Source: Dysgonomonas mossii
GTDB taxonomy: Bacteria > Bacteroidota > Bacteroidia > Bacteroidales > Dysgonomonadaceae
DNA: 64,000 bases
Reading direction: 5' to 3'
NCBI RefSeq assembly: GCF_004569505.1
Contig: NZ_SPPK01000002.1
Span: forward strand, 558,001-622,000
The notes below the pieces were generated by a model. That model ran no database searches. It was not told where the DNA came from and saw nothing but the letters and a program-made list of their open reading frames with translations. Shown here piece after piece: positions 18,648 to 27,429 of this stretch (position 1 is its first letter; each line of letters begins with the position of its first letter). A program made the position numbers and the translations under genes.

Positions 18648-19196
18648 ATGAAATACTATATGAACAAGCTTTGCGTAATCTTATTGACTCTCCTCATTTT
18701 AGTCGGATTTTCGTCGTGTGAAACGGATGATTATATATCAAGGACAAATCTCAACTGTGAATTCCAATCATATACTAGTAAAACTGGATTTTTCTCAAGT
18801 AATGGAGGAGGCAGTTATACTTTCAATGATTTGCCCGGTCTTGGAAATGGCTCTATAATTGGGATGGAATATCAAGGAACCGAATTGGTTATCACCGGTG
18901 ATTTGCGCTATGGAGATGTTATTCGTGATTTGTATATCGATGTCGAAGGGATGACTCCTTTTCTTTTTTCGCCAAAGATAGATGTATTGAAGGATTATGA
19001 GGTAATGGTATTCGATACAGCTAAAGATCCTGAATTTTATGATTTCATGAATAGTGTTATGCGCAGATTCTACAATCAAGGGGGGATAAATGTTATTGTT
19101 GATGGATATCTCACAAATAGAGCTGGTATTCCTATTAATGGTACGAAAATAGAGATATATCTTAAAAGTTATCTTGATGTAAGATTGCGGGAATGA
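18648..19196 (+). CDS. Lipoprotein of unknown function, coupled to a Dna2-like helicase gene
   Basis: The frame begins at a TTG (18627), but the ATG at 18648 gives MKYYMNKLCVIL, a good signal sequence followed by the lipobox VGFSSCETDD. The mature part of about 155 residues is rich in Gly, Asp and aromatic residues, has no membrane helices, and is probably beta-rich (for example YTFNDLPGLGNGS and INVIVDGYLTNRAG). No family is recognised. Its stop overlaps the ATG of the next gene by 4 nt (19193-19196), which implies translational coupling to a cytoplasmic nuclease-helicase, an odd partner for an envelope lipoprotein. Confidence 0.82.
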   Translation: MKYYMNKLCVILLTLLILVGFSSCETDDYISRTNLNCEFQSYTSKTGFFSSNGGGSYTFNDLPGLGNGSIIGMEYQGTELVITGDLRYGDVIRDLYIDVEGMTPFLFSPKIDVLKDYEVMVFDTAKDPEFYDFMNSVMRRFYNQGGINVIVDGYLTNRAGIPINGTKIEIYLKSYLDVRLRE

Positions 19197-22100
19197 TAAT
19201 ATCTGTATCCGACTATCTCTCTGAGATACTACAGATAGATCAAACCAATCTATCGCTAAGAAATAAATATATCTGCCTCAAACAGATATTGGAAAGAAGC
19301 TGCAAGGAAATCACTAAAGGTGAATCTTTGCAGTTTCCTTCTTTATTTTCTCGGCTGGTCTTCATATCTCAAAAGTATGATTTGCCTAAGCGTATAGAGT
19401 GGCGGTTACATACAATCCGTATCAGAAGTTCTTTTCTGCAAAGAGATGAGAATAATCTGGTTACGCCCAAACAATACGACGATGCTAAACAAAGCATAGA
19501 GTTGTTTTATGCATTTTTGCAAGGAGACCATAGCCTCGAAATACCCGAAGGTGCCGAACAAGAGGATAAGAAAAGCTTACCGCTGGATAGGCTGCGTGTG
19601 CAGGTGCTAGATATAGATAAAGAAAACCAGTTACTGATCTGTCAACCCGAGACTTTTCCTCAAGAAACATTAGCAGTAAAATATAATGTGTCTGCAAATG
19701 AGGTATTCAATCCTACTATCGATCGTTTGTGGATTGGCGCCCAACTAAATCTGATAGATGTGAGAAAGGATGGACACGGCTGTTACATTCCTTCCGTATT
19801 TGTACTTGAGCCCGACTATCTGATCGATGCTTCTGCAATGGCAGAGTGTTTTCAATCGTATGGTAATTCTCACTTGCATTACTTCCGCAGAAAGTTTGAG
19901 CCGAATGCGAATTCTCATTATATACTGTTAGGAAATTTGGCAAACTTCTTTCTCGACGAGCTTATCTATGCCGAAAATCTCCGAACTCTGAAGTTTGAAG
20001 ATGTGTTTCTAAAATCTTTCCGTCAGATGCCCTTCGAATATGCATCATGCCAAGACATAAAGGATAATTTGGATTTTCGTAACTTCATGTCGAGGGCAGA
20101 GAGCCAGTTCAACAATATCCGACGAGTAATAATAAACGATATGCCCACAAATGGCTTTGATACTACCCTGTGTACATTAGAGCCTTCCTTCTTTTGCGAG
20201 AAATACGGTTTTCAAGGGCGGCTCGACCTGTTGCAACTCTCCGATGAGGAGGATGGCGCAGACCGTATCATAGAATTAAAGTCGGGTAAGCCACCTTATC
20301 CCCGTGAAGATGTAACAAAGATTGCTTCGAACCACGAAACGCAGACTGCTATCTATCGGCTCATGATACAAAGTGTATTCAACAAAGATGCACGTCATAT
20401 CTATCCTACGATCTTATATTCGAGTGCTGACAATGCCGGAGAGAATATCCGTTTTGCAGCCAGATACCAACGCTTGGAGAAAGAGATTATCAATACTCGC
20501 AATCTGATTGTGGCTACCGAACACGACTTGTATTCGGGCGATGTGCAAACGGTAGAACAAATTTTCAAAGAGCTCTTCAGTTTAGATAATTATGGTAGAG
20601 CACCTCAGTTCTTCATAGATAAGCTAAAAGAGTTGGAGGACGTTCTTACTAAATCATCTCCATTAGAAAAGACATACGCCTATCGCTACATTAACTTTGT
20701 GGCAAGGGAATTATACTTGCAAAAAACAGGAGATGAGAATTTTGATACAGCAATGAGTGTCTCAGCCCTGTGGAATACAACTTTCTCCGAACGCAAAGAC
20801 GCTTTGGATCTGATCTCTGATCTCGAGATAGAAGATATAGACGACAGTGGTCGGGATATGGTGATCCGATTCAATCGATTAGCCCCTCAAGATTGTGTGA
20901 ACTTTCGGGTAGGAGAAATCTGTATCTTATATCCGAAGAAAGATGAGGAAGATACGGTACTCACCAACCAAATACTAAAAGGCTCAGTTGTAGAAATATC
21001 ATCTCATTCGGTAACCCTCCGTTTTAGATACAAGCAGCGAAACAGAGCTTTCTTCTCTCGTTACAGGCTTTGGGCGGTAGAGCACGATAAACTCGATCAT
21101 GGGTATAATGCCATGTATAAAAGCCTGTTTGGTTTTCTCTCTGCTCCTGCCGATAAGAAGGAACTCTTGCTCGGACTTAAAGAGCCGAACTGTATCTCCC
21201 ATGAGAACCGTCCCGACAAAGAACTGACTCAAGAGGAGAGGGGCGAAAGCGTTATAAAGAAAGCCTTGTCGGCTGATGATTATTTCCTTATCGTAGGGCC
21301 TCCGGGTACAGGCAAGACGTCCATCTTTGCACGGGAACTCATCGAGCGTCTTCATGCAAAAGAAGATAACAACATCCTTGTTATGGCATACACCAATCGT
21401 GCTGTAGATGAGTTATGTGCTGCTATCTGTCAAGCATTTTCAGAAGATGAATCCGTGTGTGACCGATATATCCGTATAGGTTCGGAACTATCATGCGGAG
21501 AGCCATATCGACATCGACTGTTGCAGAATATCTCATGTAAAGCTACAAACCGCAAAGACCTTTTGCAGGCAATCGCCTCAACTCGGATATTTGTAGGAAC
21601 ATTAGCATCTATCATGGGTAAGCCGGAACTATTCGACCTGAAACATTTTGATGTGGCAATTATCGATGAGGCTTCACAAATATTGGAATCTCAGATAATA
21701 GGACTGCTTCCTCTGTTTGATAAGTTTATTATGATTGGTGATCACAAGCAGCTGTCTACTATAACATTGCAAGATGAATCCAGATCGAAGGTCGATAGTA
21801 GCATCTTAAATGATATTGAGCTTTACGATTGCCGTGAATCTCTTTTCGAACGGCTGTTCCGTATTTGCCAAAAACAAGGATGGACACATGCCTATGATAC
21901 ACTTACATATCATGGACGTATGCATCAGGATATTGCACGTCTTGTAAATCCTCACTTCTATGACAATATATTAAAGATCGCAACCGAAAGGCAGCAAGCT
22001 GATTTGAATTATCCTTCTTTTGATCCGAATGATTCATATCAGACCATGATATCAAACAAGCGGGTTTGCTTTATCCCTGTCAGAGAGATAGATGATGCAA

Positions 22101-22534
22101 GTGTATCCGATAAAACGAACGATGCCGAAGCCGAAATTGCTGTCTCCTTGTCAATCGCTTTACTGGATATCTACAAGGCTAATAATCTTCTTTTCGACCC
22201 TCAAAGAACGCTTGGTATTATCACTCCATACCGAAATCAGATAGCCCTGATAAGGAAAAAGCTCGAAGAAACAGGTATTGCCGAATTGTCTGATATTATG
22301 ATCGACACTGTAGAGCGTTATCAAGGTAGCCAGCGTGATGTAATTATACTTTCCTTCTGTTTCAATAAACCTTACCAACTCAAAAACTTTTGTAGTATGA
22401 ACCGAGAGGGAACAGTAGATCGTAAACTCAATGTTGCTCTTACCCGTGCACGTGAGCAGCTCTTTCTGATTGGTAACGATTATATACTGCACCAACATCC
22501 GATATACAGGAAGATACTACAACATATTACATAA
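19193..22534 (+). CDS. Dna2-like nuclease-helicase (PD-(D/E)XK plus superfamily 1B helicase)
   Basis: The 1113-residue protein joins a Cas4/RecB-type nuclease to a UPF1/Dna2-like helicase. Nuclease residues are visible as GRLDLLQL (motif II Asp, about 343), IIELKSGKPP (motif III E-x-K, about 360) and ETQTAIYRL. No cysteine cluster follows, so the Fe-S site seen in Dna2 and many Cas4 proteins appears absent. Helicase motifs are Walker A GPPGTGKTS (about 703), Walker B VAIIDEASQ (about 822), GDHKQLST (about 849), ITPYRNQ, VERYQGSQRDVII and LNVALTRAREQL (about 1080). It should process DNA ends or flaps using ATP. It is coupled to the upstream lipoprotein gene and convergent with recA. Confidence 0.88.
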   Translation: MIISVSDYLSEILQIDQTNLSLRNKYICLKQILERSCKEITKGESLQFPSLFSRLVFISQKYDLPKRIEWRLHTIRIRSSFLQRDENNLVTPKQYDDAKQSIELFYAFLQGDHSLEIPEGAEQEDKKSLPLDRLRVQVLDIDKENQLLICQPETFPQETLAVKYNVSANEVFNPTIDRLWIGAQLNLIDVRKDGHGCYIPSVFVLEPDYLIDASAMAECFQSYGNSHLHYFRRKFEPNANSHYILLGNLANFFLDELIYAENLRTLKFEDVFLKSFRQMPFEYASCQDIKDNLDFRNFMSRAESQFNNIRRVIINDMPTNGFDTTLCTLEPSFFCEKYGFQGRLDLLQLSDEEDGADRIIELKSGKPPYPREDVTKIASNHETQTAIYRLMIQSVFNKDARHIYPTILYSSADNAGENIRFAARYQRLEKEIINTRNLIVATEHDLYSGDVQTVEQIFKELFSLDNYGRAPQFFIDKLKELEDVLTKSSPLEKTYAYRYINFVARELYLQKTGDENFDTAMSVSALWNTTFSERKDALDLISDLEIEDIDDSGRDMVIRFNRLAPQDCVNFRVGEICILYPKKDEEDTVLTNQILKGSVVEISSHSVTLRFRYKQRNRAFFSRYRLWAVEHDKLDHGYNAMYKSLFGFLSAPADKKELLLGLKEPNCISHENRPDKELTQEERGESVIKKALSADDYFLIVGPPGTGKTSIFARELIERLHAKEDNNILVMAYTNRAVDELCAAICQAFSEDESVCDRYIRIGSELSCGEPYRHRLLQNISCKATNRKDLLQAIASTRIFVGTLASIMGKPELFDLKHFDVAIIDEASQILESQIIGLLPLFDKFIMIGDHKQLSTITLQDESRSKVDSSILNDIELYDCRESLFERLFRICQKQGWTHAYDTLTYHGRMHQDIARLVNPHFYDNILKIATERQQADLNYPSFDPNDSYQTMISNKRVCFIPVREIDDASVSDKTNDAEAEIAVSLSIALLDIYKANNLLFDPQRTLGIITPYRNQIALIRKKLEETGIAELSDIMIDTVERYQGSQRDVIILSFCFNKPYQLKNFCSMNREGTVDRKLNVALTRAREQLFLIGNDYILHQHPIYRKILQHIT

Positions 22535-22543
22535 ATTCTCTAT

Positions 22544-22569
22544 AAAAAGGTGACAGATGTCACTTTTTT
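22544..22569 (+). terminator. Terminator of the helicase operon
   Basis: aaaaaggtgac (22544-22554) pairs with gtcactttttt (22559-22569) through 11 positions with one G-U wobble, closed by a 4-nt loop and ending in six U residues. It lies 10 nt after the helicase stop. Confidence 0.75.
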
Positions 22570-22768
22570 AATTTCAGGTGTAAGTAATTGGTGGATAGTT
22601 TTATATGTTGTATTTTGAATGTAAAAGGTGACAAAAGTGACACTATTTCATTGTTTTTCTATATGTAACCTTTTATTTATTTCTGCCTTTCGCTAAAGAC
22701 CGGAATAATGGGGAACAGTATCCGAATACACCTTACTATATAAGATAAATAGAAAGAGATATGATAAT
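22570..22768. other. Convergent intergenic region with repeated GTGAC motifs
   Basis: Between the two terminators of the helicase and recA operons, a second aaaaggtgaca (about 22625-22635) repeats the left arm of the helicase terminator and is followed by agtgacac. An imperfect partner, aaccttttat, lies near 22666-22675. No open frame of note is seen. The repeat may be a decayed second hairpin or a protein-binding site. Confidence 0.35.
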
Positions 22769-22816
22769 AAAAAAAGCTGTTTGAAGAGCAAAATATAGTT
22801 TTACTCTTCAAACAGC
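22769..22816 (-). terminator. Terminator of the recA operon
   Basis: A perfect 13-bp stem joins gctgtttgaagag (22776-22788) with ctcttcaaacagc (22804-22816). On the minus strand it is followed by a run of U (22769-22775), 33 nt after the recA stop. Confidence 0.85.
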
Positions 22817-22848
22817 CTCTTCGCTATTCCTAGATTGCTTTGCTTATA

Positions 22849-23871
22849 TTAGTGCTTTTCTTTCAATGCTTCGAAGATTAAGCCTGCTATCTCTTCTGCC
22901 AACTCAGGATTGTCTTTTATCACTTCTTTTGCCGACTCACGTCCTTGTGCCAGTTTGGTTTCATTGTAGCTGTACCACGAACCGCTTTTCTTGATGATAC
23001 CAAGCTCTGCACCAAGGTCTATGATCTCTCCCGAGCGAGAGATACCCTCACCGTACATGATATCGAATTCAGCCTTGCGGAAAGGAGGTGCAACTTTATT
23101 CTTTGCTACCTTCACGCGTGTCTGGCTACCCCTTACCTCATCTCCGTCTTTCAATTGTCCGATACGGCGAATATCAAGGCGTACAGATGCATAGTATTTC
23201 AGGGCATTACCGCCGGTAGTTGTTTCGGGTGAACCGAACATAACACCGATCTTGTCGCGCAACTGGTTGATAAATATACAGATGGTGTTTGTTTTGTTGA
23301 TCGCAGCAGTTAATTTCCGCAATGCTTGCGACATCAAACGAGCCTGTAATCCCATTTTTGAATCGCCCATCTCGCCTTCTAGCTCTGCTTTAGGAGTCAG
23401 TGCGGCAACCGAGTCGATAACAATGATATCGATAGCCGAAGAACGAATCAATTGCTCTGCTATTTCGAGAGCCTGCTCACCGCTGTCGGGCTGTGATATA
23501 TATAGGTTTTCGATGTCAACTCCAAGTTTTTCGGCATAAAAACGATCGAAGGCATGTTCAGCATCCACAAAGGCTGCTATACCTCCTGCTTTTTGTGCTT
23601 CGGCTATAGCATGTATAGCCAGGGTTGTTTTACCTGACGATTCTGGACCGTATATTTCGATCACTCTGCCGCGAGGGTATCCACCTACACCAAGTGCAGC
23701 GTTCAGGGCTATAGAACCTGTAGAAACAACAGCTATCTCATCGATTTTATCATCGCCCATTTTCATTATCGAGCCTTTTCCGTAGCTCTTCTCTATCTTG
23801 TCCATTGCAGCTTGCAGAGCTTTCAGCTTCTCTGTGTTTGGGGCTGCTTTTTTTTCTTTTTCTTCTGCCAT
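22849..23871 (-). CDS. recA: Recombinase RecA
   Basis: The 340-residue RecA polymerises on single-stranded DNA for strand exchange and co-protease activity in the SOS response. Walker A is GPESSGKTT near residues 73-81, Walker B is [12 protein letters not shown], and the L2 region includes [19 protein letters not shown]. Family length is normal; the C-terminus ends [15 protein letters not shown] without a long acidic tail. It is the last gene of a four-gene minus-strand run (LOG-family gene, secreted protein, bcp, recA) and lies 29 nt after bcp. I see no LexA-type box in the short gap. Confidence 0.98.
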   Translation of the reverse strand: MAEEKEKKAAPNTEKLKALQAAMDKIEKSYGKGSIMKMGDDKIDEIAVVSTGSIALNAALGVGGYPRGRVIEIYGPESSGKTTLAIHAIAEAQKAGGIAAFVDAEHAFDRFYAEKLGVDIENLYISQPDSGEQALEIAEQLIRSSAIDIIVIDSVAALTPKAELEGEMGDSKMGLQARLMSQALRKLTAAINKTNTICIFINQLRDKIGVMFGSPETTTGGNALKYYASVRLDIRRIGQLKDGDEVRGSQTRVKVAKNKVAPPFRKAEFDIMYGEGISRSGEIIDLGAELGIIKKSGSWYSYNETKLAQGRESAKEVIKDNPELAEEIAGLIFEALKEKH

Positions 23872-23900
23872 TATTTCTCTTTGATAATTATATGAAACTT

Positions 23901-24365
23901 TTATTTATTTAGATCTAATATTTGTTGAGCGTGCTCTTTGGTTTTTATTTCCTTCGGAGTTATTATTTGCTCTATAATGCCCGATTCGTTTATCAGGAAT
24001 GTTGTGCGAAATGTGCCCATGTATTTACGTCCGGCAAGTGTTTTCTCACCCCATACACCGAATTGCTCCACAAGCTTTTTGTCTGTATCGGCAATCAGCG
24101 GAAAAGGCAATTGTTGCTTTTCTATAAACTTCTGATGCGATTTTTCGTTGTCGACACTAACGCCCAGTATTTGGTAACCGGCTTTTCTGAGTTGCGAAAA
24201 GTTATCCCGCAAACTACAAGCCTCAGCTGTACAGCCCGGGGTATTGTCTTTCGGATAGAAATATAATACAAGCTTACTCCCTTGATAGTCGGATGCTTTT
24301 ACTTCTTTTCCGTCTTGATCGATTCCTAAAATTTCAGGTATTTTATCTCCAACAGTAAGTGCCAT
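23901..24365 (-). CDS. bcp: Thioredoxin-dependent peroxiredoxin, Bcp type
   Basis: This 154-residue cytoplasmic peroxiredoxin reduces hydroperoxides using thioredoxin. The peroxidatic cysteine is Cys45 and the probable resolving cysteine is Cys50 in [14 protein letters not shown], the C-x4-C arrangement of the alpha-type Bcp/PrxQ class. The typical [11 protein letters not shown] strand and [10 protein letters not shown] near the end are present. It lies between a secreted protein gene and recA with short gaps, so it is probably cotranscribed with them, a grouping that would suit oxidative and DNA damage. Confidence 0.96.
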   Translation of the reverse strand: MALTVGDKIPEILGIDQDGKEVKASDYQGSKLVLYFYPKDNTPGCTAEACSLRDNFSQLRKAGYQILGVSVDNEKSHQKFIEKQQLPFPLIADTDKKLVEQFGVWGEKTLAGRKYMGTFRTTFLINESGIIEQIITPKEIKTKEHAQQILDLNK

Positions 24366-24377
24366 ATTTATATTGTT

Positions 24378-24905
24378 TTATTTTTGTATATAGAATGTCT
24401 TTTCGTATTCGCTTTTTTTATCTCTAACATTGTTTCTCAGGTCAATAGCTTCGTTCGATATATCTGTAAACTTAGCCGATGCTTTGTTGTACACTATAGC
24501 GTCGGTGTTTGCATCATCGCCCAGTGTTCCCAGATGTTCCAGAGCAATAACCTTGTCTTTTACAGCACTGAGGTATGCCAGTACTGCCAGTTGGTAACTC
24601 TCTCCTCCTTTGTATATCGGAGTCTCTTTTACGGTCGTCAGGTATTTATCGATTTCCTCCAGAGTTTCTATTCTGTTTTTCGTGAGGTTAGCATTCGATT
24701 TTTTATCCCACACATCTTGCACCAATTTTTCATATCTGGAGTATGCTGCATCGCTGTAATTGACGGCATCCAGTAATAAATAATTGTAATGCGTTTTCGA
24801 GTCTCCTTTGTTTGTCTTTTCTACAACACGTTTTGTTACCGTCTGGGCATTTACAATTGTAACTGATCCCAGCATTGCCACTGCAATGAATAAATACTTT
24901 TTCAT
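24378..24905 (-). CDS. Secreted protein of unknown function
   Basis: The 175-residue protein has a signal peptide (MKKYLFIAVAMLGSVTIVNAQ, cleavage after NAQ likely) and a mature domain predicted to be largely alpha-helical and rich in Lys, Asp and Asn. There is no cysteine in the mature part and no membrane helix. It is expected to be periplasmic. It lies 12 nt upstream of bcp and 43 nt after the LOG-family gene, in the recA operon. I recognise no family. Confidence 0.75.
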   Translation of the reverse strand: MKKYLFIAVAMLGSVTIVNAQTVTKRVVEKTNKGDSKTHYNYLLLDAVNYSDAAYSRYEKLVQDVWDKKSNANLTKNRIETLEEIDKYLTTVKETPIYKGGESYQLAVLAYLSAVKDKVIALEHLGTLGDDANTDAIVYNKASAKFTDISNEAIDLRNNVRDKKSEYEKTFYIQK

Positions 24906-24948
24906 ACTAAGGTGTGTTTTGTTTAGTTTGTATATTAAGATTGAAGGA

Positions 24949-25524
24949 TTATTTCACTTCAAACCATTTGTCGTTGGCCGGAGGTATATAATCTTCCATT
25001 TTTTTCAGCAAACTGCCAATATTAGCATCTATCAACAAAAGATCAAGATATTCATTTTTTAGGAAACCATTTTTGATCATTGTTTTCGACATCGTAATAA
25101 GCGGATCATAATATCCGTTGGTATTCAATACTGCTATCGGTTTTTTGTGTAATGCCAATTGAGCCCAAGTAAGCATTTCAAATAATTCGTCTAAGGTTCC
25201 GTATCCTCCCGCTAGAGCGATAACTCCATCGCTGATCTCGTTCATTAAGGCTTTGCGTTGGTGCATTGTTTCTACGATATGAATCTCTGTCAGGTTGGTA
25301 TGCTCCAACTCCTTACTTTTCAGAAATTCGGGTATAACACCTATTACTTCTCCACCCTCGCTTAGTGCGCCATTGGCTACATATCCCATAAGTCCTACGT
25401 GTGCACCTCCATATACAATGCCGTAGCCTTTTTGCGCGATTGTTTTTCCGAGTAGGGTTGCTTGTTCTGCAAAGATTTTATCTGAACCTGAGGCCGAGCC
25501 GCAGAATATTGATATATATTTCAT
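24949..25524 (-). CDS. LOG-family protein (cytokinin riboside 5'-monophosphate phosphoribohydrolase fold)
   Basis: This 191-residue member of the LOG/TIGR00730 Rossmann-like family has the N-terminal IFCGSASGSDK and the diagnostic GGYGTLDELFEMLTWAQL near residues 94-111. The motif usually reads PGGxGTxxE, and here the first position is Ala (ALAGGYGT). Characterised members release the base from nucleoside 5'-monophosphates, for example AMP or cytokinin precursors, in the cytoplasm; the physiological role in bacteria is uncertain. It is the first gene of the recA-containing run. A short hairpin (25556-25573) lies in its leader. Confidence 0.88.
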   Translation of the reverse strand: MKYISIFCGSASGSDKIFAEQATLLGKTIAQKGYGIVYGGAHVGLMGYVANGALSEGGEVIGVIPEFLKSKELEHTNLTEIHIVETMHQRKALMNEISDGVIALAGGYGTLDELFEMLTWAQLALHKKPIAVLNTNGYYDPLITMSKTMIKNGFLKNEYLDLLLIDANIGSLLKKMEDYIPPANDKWFEVK

Positions 25525-25555
25525 TATTAATTTATAAAATTAAAAATCCAAAGAA

Positions 25556-25573
25556 ATGTATGGATACATACAT
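25556..25573 (-). promoter_or_regulatory. Short hairpin in the leader of the LOG-family gene
   Basis: atgtatg (25556-25562) and catacat (25567-25573) form a 7-bp stem with a gata loop, 31 nt before the start codon. The surrounding gap (25525-25824) also has a TATCTTTG -7-like box on the minus strand at 25642-25649. No gene is seen in this gap. Confidence 0.35.
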
Positions 25574-25824
25574 TCGCTAAAGAGTTTCCAGCAAAGATGT
25601 TTTGTCAATGCAATGTTTTCGTTTCGCTTATCTTATCATAGCAAAGATAATAATATTATTAGATAAAAAATGATATGTAAACCTGATGTTGAAAACTATT
25701 TTATCAGAGAATTAGATCAAAGACTGGCATTACTTTCTGCTTATTTTGTAAGTTTACATTTTCTATTTATAAATACGCTCCTGTTATTTTATAAAGAATA
25801 TTACTAATGTGCATTAAATTAAAA

Positions 25825-26310
25825 ATGAGGATGAAATATATATTAATCACAATTATAGCCGTATTGTCTTTTTCGGCTTGTCAGACCTCCCGTCAGGTGG
25901 GAGCAGGTATTTATGGTTGGCACAATGTAGCCGTAACCGAAGATGTGGAAATTTATACAGATACCCTCAATCTGAAGCAAGACGGAGCAGTGTCTTACGC
26001 CTACGAAAAACGAATATACACGTCTGCCGAAGCTCGTAAGGCCTATGTGGATAAAATAAGAGACAGGTATGTGGCGATGAAAAAGCCGGAAAAGGCGGAG
26101 AAGTGGAATGATTTCAGTTATTGTATTTATTATAGTATGTACGATTGTTCAAACAGAGGCTTTAGAGTCTTATCTGTAGAAGATTATGACTCGTCAGGTA
26201 AACTGATTCAAAAAACAGTCACATCCAAAAATAAACTGAGATGGCTAGAGGTGAATGCCAAAACTGTGGGTGATTACACTTTCTTCTTTGTTTGCGATTA
26301 CGGAAAGTGA
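25825..26310 (+). CDS. Lipoprotein of unknown function
   Basis: The frame opens at 25807; the ATG at 25825 (MRMKYILITI) is the likely start and gives a signal sequence with the lipobox VLSFSACQTSRQ. The mature domain of about 140 residues contains many Tyr and Lys residues (for example RDRYVAMKKPEKAEKWNDF) and a C-terminal strand pattern ending DYTFFFVCDYGK. Two later cysteines (CIYYSMYDC) are present. No family is recognised. It stands alone, convergent with the lipocalin-like gene at 26361. Confidence 0.72.
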   Translation: MRMKYILITIIAVLSFSACQTSRQVGAGIYGWHNVAVTEDVEIYTDTLNLKQDGAVSYAYEKRIYTSAEARKAYVDKIRDRYVAMKKPEKAEKWNDFSYCIYYSMYDCSNRGFRVLSVEDYDSSGKLIQKTVTSKNKLRWLEVNAKTVGDYTFFFVCDYGK

Positions 26311-26360
26311 TTTCGATGATTGATAATAGGATTTTGCCGAATGCGGTCTACTGGTCAGTC

Positions 26361-26747
26361 TTATTCTTTCTCTCTGATACGAACCAGCCTCATTATAATC
26401 TTATTGGGATCGTCTTTATCTAAAATGGTTAGGACATCGTCTTTTAGCACAAACGTTTCTGTCCTTTGTTTTCCCATTCTATCCGTAACAGTAATAAGAT
26501 TGTTGTTGATAGTATAAAAGCCTAAGCATTCTGTTTTGCTGACAAGACCATTCGTTTTTATTTCCAGATACATAGAATCTCGGTCTATCTTCAACTCCGG
26601 AGCTACGATGGTATCTCCGTTTACTATAATGGCAGTGTCACGGTTGTGTTCCATTTCTACAGCCCAACGCCCCTCCAATGTAGGTTGAGTGCTGCATGCC
26701 ATCAAGATAGTTAAGAATGAAAAACAAAAAAGTAAATGTTTCATCAA
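26361..26747 (-). CDS. Small lipocalin-like lipoprotein
   Basis: The 128-residue protein has a signal peptide with lipobox ILMACSTQP. It continues as a small beta-rich domain opening LEGRWAVEMEHN and passing through GFYTINNNLITVTDRMG to a final strand, KIIMRLVRIREKE. The G-x-W near the start followed by about eight strands is the pattern of Bacteroidetes lipocalin-like domains that bind small ligands or stabilise envelope components. The ligand is unknown. The alternative start one codon later (MKHLL) is equally possible. Confidence 0.72.
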   Translation of the reverse strand: MMKHLLFCFSFLTILMACSTQPTLEGRWAVEMEHNRDTAIIVNGDTIVAPELKIDRDSMYLEIKTNGLVSKTECLGFYTINNNLITVTDRMGKQRTETFVLKDDVLTILDKDDPNKIIMRLVRIREKE

Positions 26748-26937
26748 TATACGGCTTTAGAGGGGTTGAAGGTAGGAAAAAATAATCAGAATCTATATAA
26801 AATGATTTTGCATTATAAACTTTCTTAATTCAAAAATCAGGCCTTATTCATTGTGTTTAACTATACTAAAAAAGGAATATACAAGTTATTTAAAGTAAAC
26901 AAATGCATTTAATTGATTGTTATCATTATAAATATCT

Positions 26938-26945
26938 TATATTTG
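26938..26945 (+). promoter_or_regulatory. -7 box upstream of the YtxH-like gene
   Basis: TATATTTG matches TAnnTTTG, 41 nt before the ATG. An ATTG lies 18 nt upstream as a weak -33 element. Confidence 0.45.
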
Positions 26946-26985
26946 TTAATAATAGAATTATATAACACATAAATTACAGCACATT

Positions 26986-27297
26986 ATGAAGGGATTTATT
27001 TTAGGTTTAGCTGTAGGTGCACTAGGTGTATATGCAGCATTGAAGCTATCCGATGAGGAAACAAGGGAAGAATTGCGCACAAAGGTAAACAACGCTACGG
27101 ATAAAGCGAAGTCTGAGTTAGACTATGGGTTGGCTGTAGGCAAAAGCAAGGCTTTGCGTGTAGGCGTAAAGGCAAGGCAAGAAGTAAGAAAAGGAAAACA
27201 AAAAATAAATGAAGTTACCGGTGAGGTAGCAGGAAAGCTGGCGAACGAATTGTCGGAAATAGAAGCAAAGGCTAAAGCAAATGCAGCAAAGGCTTAA
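26986..27297 (+). CDS. YtxH-like small protein with an N-terminal membrane segment
   Basis: The 103-residue protein begins with a glycine-rich hydrophobic helix, MKGFILGLAVGALGVYAALK. A long charged helical tail follows (EETREELRTKVNNATDKAK), ending in an Ala/Lys-rich stretch. That pattern, one helix then a coiled tail, is typical of YtxH-domain proteins, some of which are stress-induced. Its exact role is not known. It has its own -7 box and a terminator at 27322-27355, so it is probably a single-gene unit. Confidence 0.75.
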   Translation: MKGFILGLAVGALGVYAALKLSDEETREELRTKVNNATDKAKSELDYGLAVGKSKALRVGVKARQEVRKGKQKINEVTGEVAGKLANELSEIEAKAKANAAKA

Positions 27298-27321
27298 CTC
27301 CGTTTGTTTTACAATATAAAG

Positions 27322-27355
27322 AAAGAGATAATCGTATGGTTATCTCTTTTTTTTG
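27322..27355 (+). terminator. Terminator of the YtxH-like gene
   Basis: aaagagataa (27322-27331) pairs with ttatctcttt (27340-27349) around an 8-nt loop and runs into eight or more U residues. Confidence 0.8.
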
Positions 27356-27429
27356 TGTAAACAGCTTTATCTGTTTCTGTAACATGGGGAAATATTTCAT
27401 ATATTTATATTTCGAACAAAAATTGCACA

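Noticed and set aside
18414..22534. Defence island or mobile element around the Dna2-like helicase
   Set aside because: No integrase, transposase, restriction enzyme, toxin gene, attachment repeat or composition change is seen; the neighbours are thiamine uptake genes and recA.
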